A stretch of DNA of 64,000 nt from Lactobacillus sp. ESL0700 (GCF_029392095.1 NZ_CP113930.1:1919012-1983011); one strand, 5' to 3'; shown: positions 18,268 through 27,215, numbered from the stretch's first letter. Notes: a model not told the origin generated them from the sequence alone. A program made the numbers and translations.

Positions 18268-19567
18268 TAATCGCACCTTCTTGCTCAGAATTAAGTCGGG
18301 GCTCAATCTTTTCACCAATTTTAATAATCGGTAATAATAGACAAGCATCCAATATTAACAAAATTATTGGGAAAACTAACGCTACCCAATCACCGTTAGT
18401 ACCGAAAAACGGGATTAAAATTCCCGGTGTACCTTTTAAAATTGGGTAGACAGACACGGGTAAAATATGAAGGCTAATCGCACAGGCAGCAAGCAGCATA
18501 TTTATCAGCGGCAATACTAATACCGGCAAAATAAACAACGGGTTTAAAATTAGCGGCATCCCCACAGCAAAACCCAACGTTGAACTAAACGCTACTGGTA
18601 ATAAGCTGAGCAGTGCCAGTGCCTCAATCTCATGATTTTTTTGTCTAAGCAAAAGTACCACAATAACTGCCAGCACAATACTTGTACCACCCATCGTCCC
18701 ATAATTATTAATTAGTGAACTACCTAAGAACTTGTACGGTACATTCCATGAATTACCGTGATGCAGCGCATAGGTCAAATTCTCTGCTGTGTAAGCATTG
18801 TTAATCGTCCCCGACATTGAACGAAGCGGATAACCGATGCCGAGCCAGCCGAGCAGCGTGATTACTGCCGATAGTAGCATGCCCTCAGCCAAATTATTGG
18901 TCGTTTGCATGCGGCTGACAATTTCATTAAAACTCGCAGAATTTAACATTTTTAGTTGGAGTTCATAAATAATGACCCCGAGAATAATACCTAAAATCAG
19001 CGATACGACCATTGGCAGTACACTCGCCCACGCCCGATGACGAATCCACTTTGTGTTCTCACTTTTAACAAAAACGTACCGCTTCCCCAGAAGATGAAAG
19101 ACCTGCCCCACGCAGTAACCGACAATTAACGCAATAAACACACCGTCAACCTGCAATAAGCTAGCCGTAAACGGCATGCGACTATCGCGGCCGCTGCTTG
19201 AAGCATACGAGCAAAAAAGAATGACTAACACAGCCGCCATGCCAGCCATTGTCGAATCACGCTGATATATTCGAGCAGTATAGCGCGCCATAAAATAGGC
19301 GGCATAAACGCCAAAGACGCCAAAAGTCACCTGCACCATGCCGCGACTTACAAAGGAACCCGCATACCATAAATGATCTGACAAAATTTTATCCAAACCA
19401 AAAATATTGTAAATTAACCCGTTAGGCGAAAATACAAGATCGAATAAAAGTTGAAAATATGAACCCAAAACAGCGATGGGCATTAACATTACTAGTGTTC
19501 TTTGTGTTGCTCGAAAAAATGAGCGCTGCCGCAACCACACTACAGTCTTTGCAGAAAAATCAATCAT
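18254..19567 (-). CDS. Orphan PTS EIIC permease (Lac/cellobiose family)
   Basis: 437 residues, about 10 transmembrane segments, resembling EIIC of the lactose/cellobiose/chitobiose family (for example the LNPLFILPVLVLPLINMLLA region and the SSLINNYGTMGGTS loop). No EIIA or EIIB gene is adjacent, so it must either borrow shared EIIA/EIIB proteins or serve another role, such as sensing or facilitated transport. It begins a small operon with the DUF915 hydrolase. An AAAGGCG site precedes the ATG. Confidence 0.82.
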   Translation of the reverse strand: MIDFSAKTVVWLRQRSFFRATQRTLVMLMPIAVLGSYFQLLFDLVFSPNGLIYNIFGLDKILSDHLWYAGSFVSRGMVQVTFGVFGVYAAYFMARYTARIYQRDSTMAGMAAVLVILFCSYASSSGRDSRMPFTASLLQVDGVFIALIVGYCVGQVFHLLGKRYVFVKSENTKWIRHRAWASVLPMVVSLILGIILGVIIYELQLKMLNSASFNEIVSRMQTTNNLAEGMLLSAVITLLGWLGIGYPLRSMSGTINNAYTAENLTYALHHGNSWNVPYKFLGSSLINNYGTMGGTSIVLAVIVVLLLRQKNHEIEALALLSLLPVAFSSTLGFAVGMPLILNPLFILPVLVLPLINMLLAACAISLHILPVSVYPILKGTPGILIPFFGTNGDWVALVFPIILLILDACLLLPIIKIGEKIEPRLNSEQEGAINAQK

Positions 19568-19706
19568 TAATTTACGCCTTTACTTTATTAACTTAAATAA
19601 TAATACTCAACCCTCTTAAGTCTATCAGCTCTAAACAATTAGTGGTTTTTTAACAGCAGATTTTAAAAAAATGCTATAATGAGTGTAGTTTGTGAAAGGT
19701 GAGAAA

Positions 19707-19949
19707 ATGAGTAAGAAGAGAATTGAGTTAAACGAAAAAACAGAAAAATTGGTAGAAAAATATCTTGATGTAAATGAATCTGGTATTAACGAATTGACCA
19801 ATAAGGCGCTGCAGTCGTTTCTTATTAATCATCTCAGTGCTAGCCAAGTCAAAGACGCATTACAAGAAATAGATGGCGTCAGCGGGGCAAGTACTAAATA
19901 TTCAGAACACTTATTTAAAAATAGCATTGACGACTTAAACAGATTCTAA
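19707..19949 (+). CDS. Small protein of unknown function with RHH-like N-terminus
   Basis: 80 residues from the ATG at 19707. AAGGTG upstream decides this start over the GTG at 19692. The N-terminal half (KKRIELNEKTEKLVEKYLDV, then a helix ending in LQSFLINHL) has the strand-helix-helix pattern of ribbon-helix-helix DNA-binding proteins, and the C-terminal half is polar. A TATAAT box lies at 19675-19680, and a strong terminator follows, so it is monocistronic. There is no adjacent toxin gene, so an antitoxin role has no support. I do not recognise the family. Confidence 0.6.
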   Translation: MSKKRIELNEKTEKLVEKYLDVNESGINELTNKALQSFLINHLSASQVKDALQEIDGVSGASTKYSEHLFKNSIDDLNRF

Positions 19950-19963
19950 AATCTGTTACTAAC

Positions 19964-19993
19964 TAAAAAAGCAGGAGCTTACTCCTGCTTTTT
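19964..19993. terminator. Bidirectional terminator
   Basis: AAAGCAGGAG/CTCCTGCTTT with a four-base loop is flanked by A- and T-runs. It serves both the small plus-strand gene and the convergent DUF975 gene, whose stop codon abuts it. Confidence 0.9.
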
Positions 19994-20749
19994 TTATTCC
20001 CTAAATTGGTTGCCCGCCAAATTTCGGTAAAATTCTGCCTTAGTCGCTTGAATATACGGTGTCAGTACTAATGACCCAATACCAACACACAAGCCAACTA
20101 TTGCCGCGTGAGCAAATACTTGAGAAAGACTTGTAACGCTGACCAATGCGGTTAAGCCAAAACTAATTAAGCCGCCCACTACATACAGCAAAATATACCA
20201 GCCCATAAAACTCAAATCGAGGACAAACAATTCCCACTTGTGTCCAGCCATTAAGTCTTTGCTGGCCGTTACCCCAGCAGTAAAGCTAACATGCTGACCA
20301 CTATCTACCATGTCTTTCACGATATAAGGCGTCATCGCGTAAGAATACGACTTAATTAACCCAGGGATAACCAGCAGTAACAACCACAAAATTTCAAAAA
20401 CATTTTGCATCAAATAATTGAGCAGTTCTGGAATAAAGAGATTATCATAAAAGGCCGAAAAAGCCGACTTAACAATGTTATCCTTGCGGCCATCACATAA
20501 ATTTAAAAAGGTGACGGCGTAACTTAATGCAAAAAAACTAATAAAAATTGATAAGCCAATTTGCAATAACCATTGCAGCTGAACCTTGTAATCCATTCCC
20601 GCAATGTTACCACGCACAGCAAATTGCATGTAACTAGGACTAGAAACAATTAAATTAATCACAGAAATAATCAATGCTACGCCAATAGCCCAGCGCCAAT
20701 TACCACGTAATTTTTCTTTTGCTTCTGCCTTTAATTCTGCTCTGGTCAT
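19994..20749 (-). CDS. DUF975 family integral membrane protein
   Basis: 251 residues starting MTRAELKAEAKEKLRGNWRW, the signature opening of DUF975 proteins, followed by about five or six transmembrane segments. A long central amphipathic stretch includes LLVIPGLIKSYSYAMTPYI, typical of the family. The ATG at 20749 is spaced correctly from AAGGAG, so the in-frame TTG at 20755 is not used. No function is established for the family. It lies downstream of the dlt operon on the same strand, but the candidate small RNA terminator at 20829-20861 separates them. Confidence 0.82.
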   Translation of the reverse strand: MTRAELKAEAKEKLRGNWRWAIGVALIISVINLIVSSPSYMQFAVRGNIAGMDYKVQLQWLLQIGLSIFISFFALSYAVTFLNLCDGRKDNIVKSAFSAFYDNLFIPELLNYLMQNVFEILWLLLLVIPGLIKSYSYAMTPYIVKDMVDSGQHVSFTAGVTASKDLMAGHKWELFVLDLSFMGWYILLYVVGGLISFGLTALVSVTSLSQVFAHAAIVGLCVGIGSLVLTPYIQATKAEFYRNLAGNQFRE

Positions 20750-20828
20750 AGTCAAGCTCCTTTTTATTAGTAAATATAATTTGTATTATACACTATTTTT
20801 ATAAAAATAATAGCAGAAGTTAGGGTAT

Positions 20829-20955
20829 CAAAAAAAGCCTAGTTCCACCAACATCGGAACTAAGCTCACACAGTGTTGTGCCGTTATTACTGACCACATA
20901 TAGAAGTTAGCATTTTCGCTACCGGAGAAAATGAATACTTTCCTATAACGACACA
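20829..20955 (-). ncRNA. Candidate structured small RNA (about 125 nt) between the dlt operon and the DUF975 gene
   Basis: A promoter with -35 TTGTCT (20984-20989), a 17-base spacer and -10 TAAAAT (20961-20966) points into this segment. The predicted RNA begins with a long closing helix in which TGTCGTTAT pairs with ATAACGGCA about 60 bases later with one G-U. Inside is a hairpin CATTTTC/GAAAATG with loop UCCGGUAGC. It ends in a strong terminator, GCTTAGTTCC/GGAACTAGGC plus seven Ts. No open reading frame fits. It could be a stand-alone sRNA, the processed 3' end of the dlt transcript, or a leader of the DUF975 gene. I could not match it to 6S, tmRNA, SRP, RNase P or a known riboswitch by eye. 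Confidence 0.55.
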
Positions 20956-20960
20956 ACAAA

Positions 20961-20989
20961 ATTTTAGCATGCAATTTGACAAAAGACAA
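20961..20989 (-). promoter_or_regulatory. Promoter of the candidate small RNA
   Basis: TTGTCT, 17 bases, TAAAAT preceded by ATGC (extended -10 style), beginning three bases after the last stop codon of the dlt operon. Confidence 0.6.
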
Positions 20990-20992
20990 GGT

Positions 20993-21967
20993 TTAACCTG
21001 TTATATTTTCACTACCAGACTTTAAGCCAATCAGTCGACCCATAATTTGATTAATCTCTGCCTTCAAAATGACAAACTGACCTGCCCTAGTCTGGTTAGA
21101 CTGGATGATCATCATTGTCTTGCCGTTATCAGTAGTGCGCATAAAGGTATAGTAACCTTCACCAGCACCATTAGCGGTTTTAACATTGTACTTAATGTTA
21201 TTGTACAAACCACCATTATAATATACTGGCGGACCAGCTTCATACAGCAACTTGCGACTCGCGGTTGTTAAAATCTTGCCAGCTAAAATATAGTGCATTA
21301 CTTTAGCAATATCTTCATTTGACATGACAACAGAACCAGCACCAAGCTCATTATGAGCATCGCGTAAAGCCGCCTTGTGCTTAACAGCAATATAGCGACC
21401 ACGACGATAAATCATCCCTGGAACTAAACCACTGCCAATAATTTTTTCGGATTTCGACCACAAAAATGCGGTGTGCTTCAATTGCAGCGGTTTAATGTAG
21501 CTTTCTCGGAACAATTGTTCATAACTTTTGCCAGTAATTTGCGACATTATGCCACATAAATAAATATAATTAAGTGAACTGTAATGCCATTGCCCTAGCA
21601 ATTTTGAGGTAAATATCGTTCTGGCAGCATCGTAATTAATGTTGTCATCGTCGGATATAAAATGCTTGCGGCCCAGCTGGGCCCCAGGCTTTAAATCCAA
21701 ACCAGCTGTCATTGTCAGCAGATTTTTAATCGTTATCTTTTTAGCTCCCGGAATTTCCGGATAAAACTTACTTAGATGATCGTGCAGACTTAATTTTCCT
21801 TTTTGCACTTCGTGCATCACCATTGCGGCCGTCATCGACTTTTGGACAGAATTAATTAAATAACTAGTGTCAGTCGTGTTTTCTGTAGCATAGTCCAGCA
21901 AAGTTTTACCATTTTTAATTACTAAAACAGAACCTTTTATTCCCAGAGCATCAATTTTCTGGCGCAC
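20993..21967 (-). CDS. Serine hydrolase, beta-lactamase/PBP4* class C-like, last gene of the dlt operon
   Basis: 324 residues. The Ser-x-x-Lys motif is SVQKS near residue 40, the Tyr-x-Asn motif is YSSLNY near residue 130, and a late region VKTANGAGEG stands where KTG would be. These are penicillin-binding-like hydrolase features. No signal peptide is visible, so export is uncertain. The GTG start overlaps the dltD stop (TAGTG), implying translational coupling despite a distant AAGGAAAG site. In this position it may edit or hydrolyse D-alanyl esters or peptidoglycan. That is an inference from context. Confidence 0.75.
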   Translation of the reverse strand: MRQKIDALGIKGSVLVIKNGKTLLDYATENTTDTSYLINSVQKSMTAAMVMHEVQKGKLSLHDHLSKFYPEIPGAKKITIKNLLTMTAGLDLKPGAQLGRKHFISDDDNINYDAARTIFTSKLLGQWHYSSLNYIYLCGIMSQITGKSYEQLFRESYIKPLQLKHTAFLWSKSEKIIGSGLVPGMIYRRGRYIAVKHKAALRDAHNELGAGSVVMSNEDIAKVMHYILAGKILTTASRKLLYEAGPPVYYNGGLYNNIKYNVKTANGAGEGYYTFMRTTDNGKTMMIIQSNQTRAGQFVILKAEINQIMGRLIGLKSGSENITG

Positions 21968-23274
21968 TAATTGTCTTTTAAACTTTCCTTCTGACTTGTA
22001 TCTGCAGGCGTTTTATCAGTTACACTAATCGCATACGGCTTATTTTGCCATTTTTTAGTGTAAAAATAATTATGAATATTATAGTTATAAGGCAAGTTAG
22101 TTTTCGCCATGAACGGTTTAACCGCTTGATCAACTGCAACCCAGCCGCGCCAACCAAGGTGAATCGTATCTTCCATAAAGTACTGCTGTCCGCCACGTTT
22201 TGACAAGTCTTCAACGTTAGCAAAACCTTGACTGGCAAGCTGGTACTTAATTTTAGAAACTGACCTTTGGTACATCTTTTGTGACAAGCCAGTATAGCTT
22301 GCCCACTTATGATTAATTGGCGGTATGATAAACAAAACATTGGTATGTTGCTTAGCAAACTGCTGCAGCATTAATTCAAAATCACTATATTCAGCTGACT
22401 TAGTATAATCAAACTTGCGTTGACTATTCTTCAGCTTACGTAAATTCTTTTTGTCCAACCTCGTTCTGTAGAAGCTGTTATTAATCCCAAACGTGTTGGA
22501 ATTAGTATGCCTAGCTGCTTGTTCATCAGCAACTTGTTCAAGCCCAGCAACTGAATATTGCTTAGGCAGTAACTTGGCACGATCACGAATTTTCTGAATC
22601 CGATCACGCAGCTGGAACGTACTAAAGAACTTATCTTCCGTGTTCAACATGCGGCGTTGATTTTCCAAGATAAATCTTTGCGTCGAACTTAATCGCTGAC
22701 CTTGAGCAACTTTACGCATCCCCGACTTAATTTCACCTTTTACTTCTGGCATCTGCAAGAAGCGCTTAGCTGCATACCGGTTAGTTACGGTACTCTTTTT
22801 GATTCCTAATAAGAAATTGCAGGCTTGCAGCGGTGAATAATACAAGGTAAACGCATTCGGGTCTTGGCCCTTTTTCGTAAACCATTGCGGTGAAATAATA
22901 ACTACCGCTTTTTTACTCTTCAATTGCTGCGCTGTGCCCTGCATCCCTAAGAACTGGGCTAACGATTGACTACCAGGTCCACCAAGCAAAAATGGCCGAT
23001 AATTGCGGTGATACTTTTCAGCTAAAACACTTGGGTGTAGCGGGTCCATTCGCGACAATTCACTTGAGCCGTAAAACGGCACATAACCCTCATCAAAGGC
23101 ATTTTGCTTCATTCGCGAGCCCTTAAAAATGGTCGTCGTCTGTGAATTGGCTGCCTGATAAATCGAATCTTTCGAAAAAGTTCGCTCCCATGGCAGTAAC
23201 AAAATCACCAAAAGCAGGATTATAGCGCAGAGAACCGGGCCAAAAATCTGCCACAGTCGGCGTTTGTTATTCAT
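21967..23274 (-). CDS. dltD: D-alanyl-lipoteichoic acid biosynthesis protein DltD
   Basis: 435 residues with an N-terminal signal anchor (GPVLCAIILLLVILLLPW, residues 12-29) and a large extracytoplasmic SGNH-like domain: the nucleophile serine in FYGSSELSRMD and the Asp/His pair in EDTIHLGWRGW near the C-terminus. DltD performs the last extracellular step of D-alanyl transfer to teichoic acid. The start overlaps the dltC stop by eight bases, giving tight coupling. Order and length are canonical. Confidence 0.95.
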   Translation of the reverse strand: MNNKRRLWQIFGPVLCAIILLLVILLLPWERTFSKDSIYQAANSQTTTIFKGSRMKQNAFDEGYVPFYGSSELSRMDPLHPSVLAEKYHRNYRPFLLGGPGSQSLAQFLGMQGTAQQLKSKKAVVIISPQWFTKKGQDPNAFTLYYSPLQACNFLLGIKKSTVTNRYAAKRFLQMPEVKGEIKSGMRKVAQGQRLSSTQRFILENQRRMLNTEDKFFSTFQLRDRIQKIRDRAKLLPKQYSVAGLEQVADEQAARHTNSNTFGINNSFYRTRLDKKNLRKLKNSQRKFDYTKSAEYSDFELMLQQFAKQHTNVLFIIPPINHKWASYTGLSQKMYQRSVSKIKYQLASQGFANVEDLSKRGGQQYFMEDTIHLGWRGWVAVDQAVKPFMAKTNLPYNYNIHNYFYTKKWQNKPYAISVTDKTPADTSQKESLKDN

Positions 23275-23506
23275 TTTCTAAGCTTTCCACCTTTGCCACA
23301 ATCTTAGCTGGCGTGTCCCATTCTGTTCTTTCAAATTCTGAAACGGGAACATCAATATCGAATTTTTCTTGCAAGCTAAGTAGCATCTGCACACTTGCCA
23401 TTGAATCCATCAATCCGTTAGAAAAAATGTTTTCGTCCATGTTATCTGACAAATCTTCACCAGTTAAATCTTGTAAAATTGCTAAAACTTCTTTTTTGGT
23501 ATCCAT
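23267..23506 (-). CDS. dltC: D-alanine carrier protein DltC
   Basis: 79-residue acyl-carrier-like four-helix protein. The serine that carries phosphopantetheine is in NGLMDSMASVQM, the conserved DSM motif. It carries D-Ala as a thioester from DltA to DltB. The ATG is at 23506, 40 bases after the dltB stop, with AAGAGG upstream. Confidence 0.96.
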   Translation of the reverse strand: MDTKKEVLAILQDLTGEDLSDNMDENIFSNGLMDSMASVQMLLSLQEKFDIDVPVSEFERTEWDTPAKIVAKVESLENE

Positions 23507-23545
23507 TCTTAAAACCTCTTAAATCCTTTTAAATAAAATTTCCCG

Positions 23546-24778
23546 TTACTTCCAGCCAAACCATAATTGACTAAGGAAGCCGGAGAAAATTAAGAAACTA
23601 AAACAAACAACGTTAAATGTTAGAAAAATTGCAAACCATTTTGTAAATTTGTTCGACGGAATTTGGTCTTTGTGTTTCTTTTTAAATCTAATCCAATAAT
23701 CATTGATAATAATTGCGGTTGCATGAAATGCGCCGTAAACGATGTAGTACCACGTTAATCCGTGCCAAAATCCCATAATTAAAAACAACAGGAAGTATGA
23801 CACTTGCGATAATCTAATGCGGTTTTTAAACAGCTTTTTCTTCATTGCAAAGAAGGTAAACCGCATATAAATGTAATCGCGGAACCAGAATGATAGCGTC
23901 ATGTGCCAGCGATTCCAGAATTCCTTAATATTTTGGGAAATAAACGGTTTGTTAAAGTTCATTGGTGTATGAATGCCCATAAAATAGGAAATCGATACAG
24001 CAAACAATGAATACCCGGCAAAGTCAAAGAACAAATACATACTGTAGCAGTACATATAAGCAACAACCCACCAGGAAAGTTTTAACCCACCGACAGCAGT
24101 CCCAGCAATTAACGCTGACTTGCTAATAATCGGGAGCCAATAAGTCCCAAAGAACCAACCTAAAACAAACTTATAAAGAAAACCCTGGAACAAATAGCGC
24201 ACAGCATGTGCCAAATCATCGACGTATTGCTCGCGTTTAGGTGCACTATCGCATTCTTTCGCAAACCTACGGTAACGATCAATTGGGCCTGACGAAATTG
24301 TCGGGAAGAACAATAGAAAACGCAGGTATGTGCCAAGATTGACTTCTTTAATTGCACCATCACGAATTTCCATGATGACTTGCACCGTCTTAAAGGTAAT
24401 ATAGGAAATACCTAAGAAAGCAAGTACACCGGGGATTTTTGCCTTAGGAAATGCCGTCTGAATTTTTACCAGTGCCAGTGGAATAATTGCCACAATTACC
24501 GCTAGATAAAAGACCCACGTCTTATTTTTGCCAACCTTGCGATAATGCAAATAGCCATAGGTTAGCAGCAGCTCAATTGCAAGGTAGATTAACAGACTAA
24601 CACCCTGTTGCCACTTAGTACCATCAAAGATTAAAAACAGAAAGACTAACGAGAAGATAACCTCATAAGTTTTCAATCGGTGACCATAATACAAGCTAAC
24701 AATCATCGGTAATAAACCAATAATCAGATAAATAAAATACTGCGGATTCCCATAAGGCTGCAAGTTAATGAAGTTCAC
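23546..24778 (-). CDS. dltB: D-alanyl transfer protein DltB (MBOAT)
   Basis: 410 residues, about 11 membrane segments of the MBOAT acyltransferase family. The MBOAT core FISQNIKEFWNRWHMTLSFWFRDYIY and the catalytic histidine in MGFWHGLTWYYIVYGAFHA are present. It moves D-Ala across the membrane from DltC. It shares one base with the dltA stop (start at 24778), the usual tight dltA-dltB junction. Confidence 0.96.
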   Translation of the reverse strand: MNFINLQPYGNPQYFIYLIIGLLPMIVSLYYGHRLKTYEVIFSLVFLFLIFDGTKWQQGVSLLIYLAIELLLTYGYLHYRKVGKNKTWVFYLAVIVAIIPLALVKIQTAFPKAKIPGVLAFLGISYITFKTVQVIMEIRDGAIKEVNLGTYLRFLLFFPTISSGPIDRYRRFAKECDSAPKREQYVDDLAHAVRYLFQGFLYKFVLGWFFGTYWLPIISKSALIAGTAVGGLKLSWWVVAYMYCYSMYLFFDFAGYSLFAVSISYFMGIHTPMNFNKPFISQNIKEFWNRWHMTLSFWFRDYIYMRFTFFAMKKKLFKNRIRLSQVSYFLLFLIMGFWHGLTWYYIVYGAFHATAIIINDYWIRFKKKHKDQIPSNKFTKWFAIFLTFNVVCFSFLIFSGFLSQLWFGWK

Positions 24779-26292
24779 TACTCATTAACCTCCTTAATTA
24801 CAGCTTTAATATCTACCTTACCATTTTGCGAAACCGGTAATTTTTCACGGTAAACAAAACGTTGGGGAATCATATAAGGCATTAGACCATCAGCTAAATC
24901 AGCTCTAATTGCCTTAGTGATTTCAGCTTCTGAATACTGGTCCTTAACACCATCTTTTAGTTCGATTTCAGCAATAATCTGCTTAACCGTGTGATCTTTA
25001 TTGTATTTTGGCGCAGCAACCCCATGATCAACAAACTTGTTTTTGCCAAGATAATGGTTGATTTCTTCAAGCTCGATTCTGTAACCATTAAATTTAATTT
25101 GAAAATCAATGCGGCCACGATAAAACAGCATGTCGCCATCAAAGAAACCTTCGTCTCCCGAGCGGTGACTCATGTATTTATCAGCAGGATCTTTAAAGAA
25201 GCCCTTCGCCGTTTTTTCAGGATTATTCATATAACCTTTAGAAACACTTGGCCCCTCAATAATGATTTCGCCCTCATTCGGTTGATCGCCCTTAGACTTA
25301 TCAATCGTGATGCGTGTGTCTGCCTTAACTTTACCAATTGGTAAACGATCATATTTAGCTAAGACATCATCGGTAATTTCAACTTGAGTAACAGCAACCG
25401 TTGTTTCGGTTGGACCATAAGTATTGAAGATTTTACTGCTTGGGAACTTCTTCCGCAGCATTGCCACTTCCGTGTGCGGTAATTCTTCACCGCAGAACAG
25501 GAAGTGGGTTAAATCTGGATGGTGTTCACCATCAAAAGTCTTATCCAAGAAGCACATTTGTGCAAATGACGGTGTTGAAACCCAAACGTTAAATTGTAGT
25601 TTAGGCATTGTCATAAATAATTGGGCAAAGTTCTGAGTAACATCATGTGGCAAAACAACCAGCTTACCAGCACCAACTAGCGCTGGATAAAGACTCATTA
25701 CAGAAAGGTCAAATGAGTATGGTGCTTGAACCAAAAAACTTGGATGCTCAGGTAGAGCAAAGTCTGTCATTTCCCAATTAACAAAGCTTAACAAATTATC
25801 ATGACTAATTTGTACGCCCTTTGGCTTGCCACTAGTTCCAGAAGTAAAGATAATGTAGAAATTATCAGCTCCCGTAACAAAGTTAGCAGGATCAACTGCA
25901 AAATCGCCATCTTCAACCTCAGCTGGATGAACAATTTGCAATTGAGACAAATCAATTTCAGGCAAATCATCAATTGCTAGTACAACTTGTGCTTCTGAAA
26001 CTTCCTGAATCATTACTAGCCGTTCTGCATTGGAATAGCTGGCAATTGGAATATACGCATGGCCTGACTTGACACAGCCTAAAAAGCTAGCAACCATTTC
26101 AAAAGTTTGCCCGCCCCAGATCATAATTGGACTATGATCTGGAATATTTAAGCTGCTAATTTTATGCGCCCAAGCATTCGAGCGCCGTTCAAGATCGCCA
26201 TAGGTATTAGTTTGACCAAGATAGTCGTAAGCAATTCGGTCTGGATCAGCTTTAGCAATCTCGTCAATTTTCTTAATTATATTTTTAATCAT
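24778..26292 (-). CDS. dltA: D-alanine:D-alanyl carrier protein ligase DltA
   Basis: 504 residues of the ANL adenylation family. The P-loop is FTSGTSGKPKGVQ near residue 150, A5 is NTYGPTETTVA, A7/A8 are YRGRIDFQIKFNGYRIEL, and the catalytic lysine lies near the C-terminus in VSQNGKVDIKA. It activates D-Ala with ATP and loads DltC. AGGTGG precedes the ATG by about eight bases. It follows the tiny dltX gene by 15 bases. Confidence 0.97.
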   Translation of the reverse strand: MIKNIIKKIDEIAKADPDRIAYDYLGQTNTYGDLERRSNAWAHKISSLNIPDHSPIMIWGGQTFEMVASFLGCVKSGHAYIPIASYSNAERLVMIQEVSEAQVVLAIDDLPEIDLSQLQIVHPAEVEDGDFAVDPANFVTGADNFYIIFTSGTSGKPKGVQISHDNLLSFVNWEMTDFALPEHPSFLVQAPYSFDLSVMSLYPALVGAGKLVVLPHDVTQNFAQLFMTMPKLQFNVWVSTPSFAQMCFLDKTFDGEHHPDLTHFLFCGEELPHTEVAMLRKKFPSSKIFNTYGPTETTVAVTQVEITDDVLAKYDRLPIGKVKADTRITIDKSKGDQPNEGEIIIEGPSVSKGYMNNPEKTAKGFFKDPADKYMSHRSGDEGFFDGDMLFYRGRIDFQIKFNGYRIELEEINHYLGKNKFVDHGVAAPKYNKDHTVKQIIAEIELKDGVKDQYSEAEITKAIRADLADGLMPYMIPQRFVYREKLPVSQNGKVDIKAVIKEVNE

Positions 26293-26307
26293 ATTAGTAA
26301 CACCACC

Positions 26308-26460
26308 TTAGAATTCGTCGTAAATAAAGTGAACCGAAGTAAGGCCGCTATATTGATACAAATAGATTAGTGCCAGTAAAATGACACAATAAATAATTGT
26401 TGTCAGAACAAACTTCCCTATTCGTTTGCCCCGAGAATCAATTTTCTCTTTTTTATCCAT
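26308..26460 (-). CDS. dltX: DltX, small membrane protein of the dlt operon
   Basis: A 50-residue reading frame immediately upstream of dltA. It has a charged N-terminus (MDKKEKIDSRGKR), one transmembrane helix (VLTTIIYCVILLALIYLY) and the conserved DltX C-terminal motif FIYDEF. GGGAG lies five to six bases before the ATG. DltX is required for full D-alanylation of teichoic acids in Gram-positives and its C-terminus is proposed to work with DltD. It is easily missed because of its size. Confidence 0.93.
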   Translation of the reverse strand: MDKKEKIDSRGKRIGKFVLTTIIYCVILLALIYLYQYSGLTSVHFIYDEF

Positions 26461-26575
26461 ATATCTCCCTCAATAACAATAAATATACTAACGACTATAT
26501 TACTACAATTAGCAAGCAACCCAATATTCGCCTAATAGATTTTACTAAATTTAAATATTTTTGTTTGTATACCAA

Positions 26576-26899
26576 TCAGTCGTTCAACTTGCGGCAATTG
26601 CGATAAGCAAAATACAGCGGAATTACAATAATTATGGAGATAAATAGCAGGGCAAATACTAGAAGCAACAATACGTTACGCACTTTTTCCCATTTTGCAC
26701 TGTTTGCTGTTGTTAACAAAAATACCGCAAACAAAACAATAATGGTTAATTCCGTTAAAAACAGGTAAGAATAACCTGCAAAACCCAAGCCGCTAGTAAA
26801 TTGCCATAGATATAGCCACGCTGAAGCCGGCAATAAACATAGCCACCCAGCAAACCGCAGCCAAAAAACAATTTTTTTATGATAAATTTCTTGTTTCAT
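26576..26899 (-). CDS. Small membrane protein of unknown function
   Basis: 107 residues with three likely transmembrane helices (residues about 11-33, 42-64 and 78-98) and charged ends (MKQEIYHKK at the start, YRNCRKLND at the end). The ATG at 26899 follows TTGAGGAAAG, and the in-frame TTG at 26911 is too close to the site. It lies just upstream of the dltX promoter region on the same strand. There is no recognisable family or catalytic motif. It could belong to the cell-envelope group by location only. Confidence 0.6.
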   Translation of the reverse strand: MKQEIYHKKIVFWLRFAGWLCLLPASAWLYLWQFTSGLGFAGYSYLFLTELTIIVLFAVFLLTTANSAKWEKVRNVLLLLVFALLFISIIIVIPLYFAYRNCRKLND

Positions 26900-27049
26900 T
26901 TCTTTCCTCAATGCCTCTTGGGCAGTAACCTAACACAAAAATCAGTCTAATTATAACAAGCAAAAAGTTAACAAACAATTTTTTAATTATTGAAAAATCA
27001 TTCTATTTTTCAAATTCGTCACACTTTTTTCATATTTACCAGTTATACT

Positions 27050-27215
27050 AAAGGAGTAATAAACAAGGAATGGAAGCCTCGTATATTACAACTCAACTTT
27101 TTTGTTTTTCATTCATACTCCTCCAAGTATAAATAATGAACAAACCGAAATGACTTATAAGTCAATTTCATATCTATCCCTTTCGACTCACGTGTGTTGC
27201 GTGAGTTTTTCTTTT
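27050..27215 (+). ncRNA. Candidate small RNA, unit 1 of a tandem pair
   Basis: A -10-like TATACT lies at 27044-27049. The predicted RNA starts near AAGGAGTAATA (27051-27061). GTAATA can pair with TATTAC near 27085. U-rich sequence follows, then CATTCATACTCCTCC (27110-27124), whose ACTCC can pair with the 5' GGAGT or with ribosome binding sites. Next come a hairpin GAAAT-GACTTATAAGTC-AATTTC and a terminator (ACTCACG 27186-27192, CGTGAGT 27200-27206, T-rich tail). A 20-codon frame at 27070 has a poorly spaced site and is not considered real. Confidence 0.45.

Noticed and set aside
27070..27132. A 20-codon frame inside the first candidate small RNA
   Set aside because: The SD-like AAGGAG is 13 bases away, and the frame crosses the ACTCCT element. 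A leader peptide cannot be excluded but has no support.
27184..27206. CACGTG in the first small-RNA terminator as a parS site
   Set aside because: The flanks do not match the TGTT and AACA arms. The sequence is explained by the terminator stem.
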